Below, piece after piece: positions 1 through 4,860 of a stretch of 6,288 nt of DNA; the first letter of the stretch is position 1, and each line of letters starts with the position of its first letter. The notes beneath the pieces are model-generated. The model had not been told where the DNA came from, ran no database searches, and worked only from the letters and a program-made list of their open reading frames with translations. The DNA is from Actinomycetota bacterium (GTDB lineage Bacteria > Actinomycetota > Actinomycetes > Propionibacteriales > Propionibacteriaceae). Made by a program: the position numbers and the translations under genes. The stretch covers positions 1 through 6,288 of the forward strand of contig JACRAA010000326.1 in assembly GCA_016213595.1 (NCBI GenBank), read 5' to 3'.

Positions 1-1596
1 CTCCGGCTGTGCGGCCCACACGCCCATACCGCCCAGAGCCTCGTGGATCCTCTGCGACGCGTGCGGCAGGAACGGCGTGAGCATGGTGTTGGCGTCCGAG
101 ACGACCTGCAGCGCGGTGTGGAGAACCGTGTCGCGCCGTGCCGTGTCCTCCTTGAGCTTCCACGGCTCATGATCGGACAGGTACTTGTTGGCGAGGCTCA
201 CGATCCGCATCGACTCGCTGACGGCCGCCTTGAACCGGCAGCGCTCCAGCAGGTTGCCGACCGTCGTGAACGCCTCCTTCGACGCACCCAGGAGGGTGAC
301 GTCGGCGTCGGCGAGCGTGCCCGGCGTCGGGATGGCGCCGTTGTTCTTGTGCGCCATAGAGATCGACCGGTTCACCAGGTTGCCCCACTCGTTGACGAGC
401 TCGGTGTTGGTGCGACGGACGAACTCCTCCCACGTGAAGTCCGCGTCCTGGCTCTCCGGACCCGCGACGGCGATGAAGTAGCGCAGCGCGTCGGGCCCGT
501 ACTCGGACAGGAAGTCGCCCACGTACAGCACCGTGCTGCGGGAGGTGGAGAACTTCGAGCCGGACATCGTGAGGTACTCGCTGGAGACGATCTCGGTGGG
601 CAGCTGCAGCGTGCCGAACGTGCTCGGCGTGCCGCCGCGGGCGCCCTGACCGTTGGCGCCGAGCAGCATCGCGGGCCAGATCACCGAGGGGAAGGTGATG
701 TTGTCCTTGCCCATGAAGTAGTAGCTCGCCGCCTCCGGGTTCTGCCACCACTGGCGCCAGGCCTCGGGGTCACCGGTGCGACGCGCCCACTCGATGGAGG
801 CGGACAGGTAGCCGACGACCGCGTCGAACCACACGTAGATCCGCTTCATCGACTGGTCGGTCCAGCCTTCGATGGGGATCGGGATGCCCCACTCGAGGTC
901 GCGCGTGACGGGTCGGGGACGCAGCTCGGAGATGAGGTTGGTGCTGTACTTCAGGACGTTCGGTCGCCAGTCGCGCCGGGTCTCGAGCCAGGAGCCGAGC
1001 GCCTCGGACAGGGCCGGCAGGTCGAGGAAGAGGTGCTCGGTCTCGATGAACTTCGGCGTCTCGCCGTTGATCCGGGAGCGAGGGTTCTTGAGCTCGATCG
1101 GGTCGAGCTGACGGCCGCAGTTGTCGCACTGGTCGCCGCGCGCACCGTCGTAGCCACAGTGCGGGCAGGTGCCCTCGATGTACCGGTCCGGGAGCGTACG
1201 CCCCGTCGAGGGCGAGATCGCGCCGAGCTGCGTCTTCGCCACGATGTAGCCGTTGGCGTGCAGCGCTCGGAACAGCTCCTGGACGACGGCAGCGTGGTTC
1301 TTCGTCGTCGTGCGCGTGTACAGGTCGTACGTGAGGCCGAGGTTGGCGAGGTCCCGGGAGATGACGCCGTGGTACTTGTCGGCGGTCTGGCGGGGCGTGA
1401 GGCCCTCCTTGTCGGCCTGCACCTGGATCGCCGTGCCGTGCTCGTCGGTGCCCGAGACCATGAGCACGCTCTTGCCCGCCATCCGCTGGTAGCGGGAGAA
1501 GACGTCCGAGGGGACACCGAAGCCGGACACGTGTCCGATGTGGCGGGGGCCGTTCGCATAGGGCCATGCGACGGCGGCGAGTACGTGCGAAGTCAT
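1..1596 (-). CDS. metG: Methionyl-tRNA synthetase, 3'-truncated by window edge
   Basis: This class I aminoacyl-tRNA synthetase charges tRNA-Met with methionine in the cytoplasm and is essential for initiation and elongation. 532 residues are visible and the frame is still open at the window edge; family members of this type usually run to about 600. The HIGH signature is exact at residues 19-22 (PRHIGHVSG). GTDEHG at 49-54 and the Rossmann-fold insertion follow. A four-cysteine zinc knuckle is formed by C144, C147, C157 and C160, as in the E. coli-type enzyme. The KMSKS loop is present as KFSTS at 348-352, followed by YGPDALRYF and the helical anticodon-binding domain (NEWGNLVNR, about 402-410). 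The ATG at 1596 is firm, because an in-frame TAG lies only four codons upstream (1606-1608). The 5' gap is shared with a divergent gene. Identification is by recognised motifs, not by a search. Confidence 0.97.
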   Translation of the reverse strand, partial: MTSHVLAAVAWPYANGPRHIGHVSGFGVPSDVFSRYQRMAGKSVLMVSGTDEHGTAIQVQADKEGLTPRQTADKYHGVISRDLANLGLTYDLYTRTTTKNHAAVVQELFRALHANGYIVAKTQLGAISPSTGRTLPDRYIEGTCPHCGYDGARGDQCDNCGRQLDPIELKNPRSRINGETPKFIETEHLFLDLPALSEALGSWLETRRDWRPNVLKYSTNLISELRPRPVTRDLEWGIPIPIEGWTDQSMKRIYVWFDAVVGYLSASIEWARRTGDPEAWRQWWQNPEAASYYFMGKDNITFPSVIWPAMLLGANGQGARGGTPSTFGTLQLPTEIVSSEYLTMSGSKFSTSRSTVLYVGDFLSEYGPDALRYFIAVAGPESQDADFTWEEFVRRTNTELVNEWGNLVNRSISMAHKNNGAIPTPGTLADADVTLLGASKEAFTTVGNLLERCRFKAAVSESMRIVSLANKYLSDHEPWKLKEDTARRDTVLHTALQVVSDANTMLTPFLPHASQRIHEALGGMGVWAAQPE

Positions 1597-1608
1597 GGTG
1601 GAACCCTA
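1597..1608 (-). promoter_or_regulatory. Possible -10 element of metG, giving a leaderless or nearly leaderless mRNA
   Basis: On the minus strand TAGGGT (1608-1603) fits the actinobacterial TANNNT -10 pattern and ends six bases before the metG ATG. At normal spacing, transcription would begin at or next to the start codon. No convincing -35 is seen about 17 bases further up. The same GGG could instead act as a weak ribosome binding site; there is no good Shine-Dalgarno otherwise. This is inference from pattern and spacing only. Confidence 0.4.
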
Positions 1609-1685
1609 GTGCGTCAGCCCGTTCCGCCCCGCGCCGGTTCGCTCCGCCCGCGCCCTGCCCCAGCACCCTGACCTTGCCTGACCGA

Positions 1686-1755
1686 GACCTCACCAGAGTA
1701 CGACGTCGCACCCCGAGCATGACCTCACCAGAGCACGACCTCGCACCCCGAGCAT
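1686..1755. repeat. 35-bp tandem duplication, two units
   Basis: Units 1686-1720 and 1721-1755 are identical at 33 of 35 positions, differing at unit positions 14 (t/c) and 20 (g/c). Each begins GACCTCACCAGAG and ends TCGCACCCCGAGCAT. The second unit runs directly into the 43-bp sequence shared with the downstream array, so it looks as if the left end of the array was duplicated. Each unit contributes one CGCACCCC motif. Confidence 0.9.
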
Positions 1756-1802
1756 GACCTCGCACCTGCTGCAGGGGGTGCGTGGACCCGGCAGGGGGTG
1801 CG
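1707..1802. repeat. Upstream motif array (CGCACC / GGTGCG), left flank of AbiEi-like gene
   Basis: A short motif occurs five times in two orientations. It reads CGCACCCC at 1707 and 1742 and CGCACC at 1761, then inverted as GGTGCG at 1777-1782 and 1797-1802. The two inverted copies sit in CAGGGGGTGCG exactly 20 bp apart, and the last two forward copies are 19 bp apart. CGCACC (1761-1766) and GGTGCG (1777-1782) form a hairpin with a 10-base loop. Positions 1738-1780 are identical to 3010-3052 on the other side of the AbiEi-like gene. The spacing of about two helical turns is typical of protein-binding arrays, but the binder is unknown. It also lies 110-205 bp upstream of metG. Confidence 0.85.
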
Positions 1803-1872
1803 CGATTGAGCCCTGACGCCTCTGACCCGCCTCGTACGGCCCGGTCTGACCCCTGCCCCCATCTCGCCGCAG

Positions 1873-1881
1873 TTATCCACA
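1873..1881 (+). promoter_or_regulatory. Single DnaA-box-like 9-mer
   Basis: TTATCCACA matches the consensus DnaA box exactly and lies 43 bp before the proposed start of the AbiEi-like gene. Only one box is present, with no AT-rich unwinding region or dnaA/dnaN nearby, so this is not an origin. It may be a DnaA-regulated promoter site or chance. Confidence 0.35.
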
Positions 1882-1924
1882 ACCCCCCTTGCCCTGGGCG
1901 CTGAGGGCTGGTCAGGCTTCGTTC

Positions 1925-2944
1925 ATGCTGTACACGCGTAGTCAGGCCATCGCCGCCGGCTCCACTGACGATGATCTCCGCGGGTTGGTACGCAGCGGCC
2001 GCCATCTGCGACTGGCCAGAGGCGTGTACGCCGACGCCGTCGAAGCCGAAGGGTGGGAAGAGAAGAGGTACGAGCTGCGCGTTCGTGCCTGCGCATTGCG
2101 CAGCGGTTTTGTCATGACGCACGTGAGCGCGGCCGTCCTGCACGGTCTGCCCCTCGTCCGGGCTGACCTCACGGAAGTGCACATGACTCAGGTGCGGTAC
2201 GGCAACCGCCACCGCGCGACGCGCCACGTACATTCGGGCTTCGTGGGACCCGAGTGGCTGACCACGGTCGACAGCATCCCCGCCACGTCGATCGCCCGCA
2301 CCCTCGCGGACGTCGCGAAGACCCAGTCGCGACTGACTGCGGTGATCGCGGCAGACGCTGCCTTGCACCGGGGGCTGTGCTCGTACGAGGACATCACCCT
2401 TGCCCTGGCGAGCATCACTCGGCATCGCGGGGCGCCCCGTGCCCGTCAGTCCCTCGCGCTGGCCGACCGCCGTTCCGAGAGTCCGGGGGAGTCGTGGACA
2501 CGCGTCGCCCTGACTCATCCTTCCTTGCCGAGCCCGAACCTACAGATCGACGTGTACGACGAGCGCGGGCAGCTCGTGGGCAGTGCGGACGGCGGCTACC
2601 CGGACCACGGCGTCCTGTGGGAGTACGACGGGGTCTCGAAGTACGAGGCGCTTCTGCGTCCTGGCCAGTCGACGCTCGACGCCGTCCTCGCGGAGAAGAA
2701 CCGCGAGAACCGGCTCATCGAGCTCGGGTGGTCGGTCGTGAGGGTCATCAGCTCCGACCTCGCGGACCCTCACGTCCTGCGTGACCGCATCAGGCGCGCC
2801 ATCAACCGGTCGGGTCAGGCGGGTTGGCTGGCCCCCCGCGGCTCCTGGACCGTGACGGACAGAACCTCTCGGCGCCTCACGCCCGCGGAGCGTCTGGCTA
2901 CGGCGGATCATGCCCGACCGACGAACTCGGCCACACTGGACTGA
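1925..2944 (+). CDS. AbiEi-type winged-helix / DUF559 (Vsr-like) nuclease-fold protein
   Basis: A 339-residue cytoplasmic protein. The N-terminus (about 4-36, TRSQAIAAGSTDDDLRGLVR to RLARGVY) is the winged-helix seen in AbiEi antitoxins of type IV toxin-antitoxin systems. A middle region with HVSAAVLHGLPL (66-77) and PATSIARTLADVA (119-131) is typical of the long actinobacterial members. The C-terminus (about 186-277) resembles the DUF559/Vsr-like PD-(D/E)XK fold: E189, D222, then WEYDG (232-236) with K239, and EKNRE (257-261) before WSVVRVISSDL. The presumed acidic and lysine residues are retained, so activity is possible but unproven. I chose ATG 1925 because it starts right at the helix-turn-helix and has AGG eight bases upstream; a TTG at 1889 in frame would add 12 residues without a ribosome binding site. 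No AbiEii toxin lies beside it. It is flanked on both sides by matching motif arrays. The substrate and biological role are unknown. Confidence 0.85.
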   Translation: MLYTRSQAIAAGSTDDDLRGLVRSGRHLRLARGVYADAVEAEGWEEKRYELRVRACALRSGFVMTHVSAAVLHGLPLVRADLTEVHMTQVRYGNRHRATRHVHSGFVGPEWLTTVDSIPATSIARTLADVAKTQSRLTAVIAADAALHRGLCSYEDITLALASITRHRGAPRARQSLALADRRSESPGESWTRVALTHPSLPSPNLQIDVYDERGQLVGSADGGYPDHGVLWEYDGVSKYEALLRPGQSTLDAVLAEKNRENRLIELGWSVVRVISSDLADPHVLRDRIRRAINRSGQAGWLAPRGSWTVTDRTSRRLTPAERLATADHARPTNSATLD

Positions 2945-2970
2945 GTTGGGCCCACGCTGACGCCTCCGGT

Positions 2971-3011
2971 GTGATGTGGCGGCACGAGCGATAACGCCGC
3001 CGGAACATCAC
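2971..3011 (+). terminator. Possible hairpin terminator after the AbiEi-like gene
   Basis: GTGATGT (2971-2977) pairs with ACATCAC (3005-3011) and the adjoining GGCGGC (2978-2983) with GCCGCC (2996-3001). The result is a 13-bp stem broken by a 3-base bulge, with a 12-base loop, starting 26 bp after the stop codon. No T-tract follows, as is common in high-GC actinobacteria. Its right arm touches the first bases of the downstream motif array. Confidence 0.4.
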
Positions 3012-3094
3012 CTCGCACCCCGAGCATGACCTCGCACCTGCTGCAGGGGGTGTGAGGATCCGGGAGGGGGTGCGACGATCGGGCAGGGGGTGAC
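3010..3094. repeat. Downstream motif array, right flank of AbiEi-like gene
   Basis: Positions 3010-3052 are a 43-bp exact copy of 1738-1780 in the same orientation. The motif reads CGCACCCC at 3014 and CGCACC at 3033 (19 bp apart), then inverted as GGTGTG at 3049, GGTGCG at 3069 and a degenerate GGTGAC at 3089. The GGGGG tracts end at 3050, 3070 and 3090, an exact 20-bp period. The layout is therefore two forward and three inverted copies, against three and two upstream. It may be a dispersed repeat family, operators of the enclosed gene, or the ends of a cassette. Confidence 0.85.
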
Positions 3095-3182
3095 GACCAG
3101 GGCTCCCCGTCCATCAGCCGAGACCACCCCCACAGAGGCCGCGAGAGCGCGCCTCGGTCAGGAATGTCGCCGAGATCATCCT

Positions 3183-3239
3183 GTTGTACGAGTCGTACCC
3201 GGTTGTTCGAGTCGTACCCGGCTGTACGCGTCGTACCCG
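3183..3239 (+). promoter_or_regulatory. Triple 19-bp palindromic operator array upstream of the MFS gene
   Basis: Three head-to-tail 19-bp units lie at 3183-3201, 3202-3220 and 3221-3239, each ending TCGTACCCG. Unit 1 contains a perfect 13-bp palindrome, GTACGA-G-TCGTAC (3186-3198). Units 2 (GTTCGA-G-TCGTAC) and 3 (GTACGC-G-TCGTAC) each carry one arm mismatch. Dyad centres are at 3192, 3211 and 3230, about 1.8 helical turns apart. Such sites upstream of an efflux gene usually bind a TetR-like dimeric repressor, but no regulator gene is in this window. The array ends 64 bp before the exporter start. Confidence 0.75.
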
Positions 3240-3262
3240 CCGCCGCCGTAACCGCGGGACGC

Positions 3263-3276
3263 GAGGCTGTAGCCTC
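3263..3276 (+). promoter_or_regulatory. Palindrome overlapping a possible -10 of the MFS gene
   Basis: GAGGCT-GT-AGCCTC is a perfect 6-bp inverted repeat with a 2-base centre. TAGCCT (3270-3275) inside it fits the TANNNT -10 pattern, which would start the transcript near 3282 and leave a leader of about 20 bases carrying the ribosome binding site. No clear -35 is visible. It could be a second operator or a coincidence. Confidence 0.35.
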
Positions 3277-3292
3277 AGCGCCGCACCCAGAC

Positions 3293-3298
3293 AGGAGG
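3293..3298 (+). promoter_or_regulatory. Ribosome binding site deciding the MFS start
   Basis: AGGAGG lies five bases before ATG 3304. The frame stays open further upstream but only through the operator repeats, so this site fixes the start at 3304. Confidence 0.85.
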
Positions 3299-3303
3299 GC
3301 TCC

Positions 3304-4824
3304 ATGGCCGAACCCGATGTGAGGACCCAGCAGGGCAGGCCCGCAGGCGGACGCGGGGACGAGGTTCAGATCCCCCCAGGCTCCTGGCCGGCCCTGTGGG
3401 CGCTCGTCCTCGGCTTCTTCATGATCCTCGTCGACTCGACCATCGTCTCCGTCGCGACCCCCGCGCTCATGCGTGCTTTCAACGCCGGCATCGACACGGT
3501 CGTCTGGGTCACGAGCGCGTACCTGCTCGCCTTCGCCGTCCCCATGCTCATCACCGGCCGGCTCGGCGACCGCATCGGGCCGAAGCGGGTCTACATGATC
3601 GGTCTCGTCGTCTTCACGCTGTCCTCGGCGTGGTGCGGCCTGACCGGTACGTTCGGGCTGGGTATCGGCTGGCTCATCGCGGCGCGCGTCGTCCAGGGCC
3701 TCGGCGGCTCGATGATGTCGCCCCAGACGATGACCGTCATCGCCCGGATCTTCCCGCCCCAGCGTCGTGGGAGCGCGATGGCGCTGTGGGGCTCGACCGC
3801 CGGTGTGGCAGCTCTGGTCGGCCCGATCCTCGGCGGCATCCTCATCGACTCGGCCGGATGGGAGTGGATCTTCCTCGTCAACGTGCCGGTCGGCGTCCTG
3901 ACGGTGATCCTGGTCGCCCGGCTCGTCCCCCGCCTCGAGACCCACACGCACTCGTTCGACTGGATCGGCGTGGCGCTCAGCGCCGTCGTCCTGTTCTGCG
4001 CCGTGTTCGCCATCCAGGAGGGCGAGACGTACAGCTGGGGCCGGATCACCGGCATCATCAGCGTCCCCGGCCTGATCGTCGTCGGCGTCGCTCTGATCAT
4101 GGTGTTCGTCTGGTGGCAGTGGCGTCAGAAGAGGGAGCCGCTCGTGCCGCTGAGCCTCTTCTCCGACAGGAACTTCAGCGTCTCCTCCGTCGCGATCACC
4201 GTCGTGGGCTTCAGCATCACGGCGATGATCTTCCCCTTCATGATCTATGCCCAGGTGGTCCGGGGGCTGAACCCGACGCACGCGGCCCTGCTCATGGCGC
4301 CGCAGGCGGTGGCGAGCATCATCATGGCTCCCGTCGCAGGGAAGCTGGTGGACCGTGTCCACCCCCGCTACCTCGCGAGCCTGGGCCTCCTCGGCCAAGC
4401 GGGGACGATCTTCTGGCTGTCACGGGTCATGACTCCGGACTCGGCCACCTGGCAGATCCTCGTACCGGCTCTGTTCCTCGGCATCTCCAGCTCCTTCGTC
4501 TGGGGCACGCTCGCGACCGGCGCGAACCGGAACCTCCCGCCGCAGTCAGCCGGGTCCGGCTCGGGGGTCTACAACACGGTGCGGCAGGTGGGGTCGGTCA
4601 TGGGCTCCGCGGCCATCGCCGTCCTCATGGAGGCCCGGATCACCGCGCACCTGCCGGGCGCGAACGGCTCCTCCATGTCCATGGGTACGACGACCGCCCT
4701 CCCGGCGTTCGTCAAGACCGGCCTCTCGGCGGCCCTCAGCGACGCCATGGTGCTGCCCGCCGCGGTGCTGCTTCTCGGGTTCGTCGCCACCCTGTTCTTC
4801 GAGAACCTCCGCCACCTGCGCTGA
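3304..4824 (+). CDS. MFS drug exporter, DHA2 (EmrB/QacA) family, 14 TM
   Basis: A 506-residue inner-membrane, proton-driven antiporter likely to export toxic organic compounds; the actual substrate cannot be read from the sequence. After a polar 27-residue N-terminus, about 14 hydrophobic segments are seen, starting near 29-49, 66-84, 98-116 and 121-142 and ending with 481-499. Signature motifs are LVDSTIVSVATPAL (42-55; D44 of motif D1), GRLGDRIGPKR (85-95; motif A) and GPILGGIL (173-180; motif C), which marks antiporters. The loop GSGSGVYNTVRQVGS (417-431) is typical of the DHA2 group. Length agrees with the family (about 480-530). It appears monocistronic, since the next gene is convergent. 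The upstream triple palindrome implies repression by a regulator encoded elsewhere, which is unusual because DHA2 pumps often sit beside a TetR gene. Confidence 0.92.
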   Translation: MAEPDVRTQQGRPAGGRGDEVQIPPGSWPALWALVLGFFMILVDSTIVSVATPALMRAFNAGIDTVVWVTSAYLLAFAVPMLITGRLGDRIGPKRVYMIGLVVFTLSSAWCGLTGTFGLGIGWLIAARVVQGLGGSMMSPQTMTVIARIFPPQRRGSAMALWGSTAGVAALVGPILGGILIDSAGWEWIFLVNVPVGVLTVILVARLVPRLETHTHSFDWIGVALSAVVLFCAVFAIQEGETYSWGRITGIISVPGLIVVGVALIMVFVWWQWRQKREPLVPLSLFSDRNFSVSSVAITVVGFSITAMIFPFMIYAQVVRGLNPTHAALLMAPQAVASIIMAPVAGKLVDRVHPRYLASLGLLGQAGTIFWLSRVMTPDSATWQILVPALFLGISSSFVWGTLATGANRNLPPQSAGSGSGVYNTVRQVGSVMGSAAIAVLMEARITAHLPGANGSSMSMGTTTALPAFVKTGLSAALSDAMVLPAAVLLLGFVATLFFENLRHLR

Positions 4825-4840
4825 CGGCAGCGCGCCGTCA
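4822..4840. terminator. Hairpin in the convergent gap, probably bidirectional
   Basis: TGACGGC (4822-4828) and GCCGTCA (4834-4840) pair perfectly around the 5-base loop AGCGC. The left arm starts with the exporter's own TGA stop codon, and the stop of the opposing kinase gene is only 21 bp beyond the right arm. There is no T-tract on either side, so strength is uncertain. Confidence 0.5.
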
Positions 4841-4860
4841 AGGTCGAGCGGGAGCGAGCG

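Larger units (their letters stand above)
1597..1924. other. Intergenic region between divergent metG and the AbiEi-like gene
   Basis: This 328-bp gap carries no credible coding frame. From left to right it holds the metG start region, a C-rich stretch (1621-1660), the 35-bp tandem duplication (1686-1755), the motif array ending at 1802, and a DnaA-box-like 9-mer (1873-1881). Both flanking genes must have their promoters here; only the metG one is suggested by sequence. Confidence 0.7.
2945..3303. other. Intergenic region between the AbiEi-like gene and the MFS gene
   Basis: This 359-bp gap has no credible coding frame of its own; the exporter frame is open upstream but runs through the operator repeats and is rejected as coding there. 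It holds a hairpin (2971-3011), the downstream motif array (3010-3094), a stretch with nothing recognisable (about 3096-3180), the 19-bp triple repeat (3183-3239), a small palindrome with a possible -10 (3263-3276) and the exporter's ribosome binding site. Confidence 0.7.

Noticed and set aside
43..1671. 542-codon plus-strand open frame antisense to metG
   Set aside because: It is the arginine- and valine-rich mirror frame typical of high-GC coding DNA; metG on the other strand has all its catalytic motifs and accounts for the region.
1889..1924. TTG start at 1889 for the AbiEi-like gene
   Set aside because: It has no ribosome binding site, and the added 12 residues precede the normal start of the helix-turn-helix.
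2089..2103. 15-bp palindrome CTGCGCA-T-TGCGCAG
   Set aside because: It lies inside the AbiEi-like coding sequence with nothing around it; such palindromes occur by chance in high-GC genes.
770..2518. 582-codon minus-strand frame running through metG's start and into the AbiEi-like gene
   Set aside because: It is out of frame with metG, crosses the intergenic repeats, has low-complexity composition and lies antisense to a recognisable protein.
1738..3052. Insertion sequence bounded by 43-bp direct repeats
   Set aside because: No transposase or integrase is encoded inside, and the repeats are direct, long and internally structured, unlike target-site duplications or IS ends. A cassette without its own recombinase remains possible and is treated as a finding.
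3046..3090. Possible G-quadruplex from GGGGG and GGG runs
   Set aside because: The loops needed are 10-11 bases long, so stability would be poor; the 20-bp periodicity fits protein binding better.
1686..3094. CRISPR array
   Set aside because: The repeats are short and inverted relative to each other, spacers are not of uniform 30-40 bp length, and no cas gene is present.
3184..3303. 40-residue N-terminal extension of the exporter
   Set aside because: It would translate the operator palindromes and is arginine-rich, unlike an exporter N-terminus; ATG 3304 has an ideal ribosome binding site.
2908..4398. 496-codon minus-strand frame antisense to the exporter
   Set aside because: Its composition (runs of D, E, H, R) is that of a shadow frame; the exporter on the plus strand has a strong ribosome binding site and family motifs.
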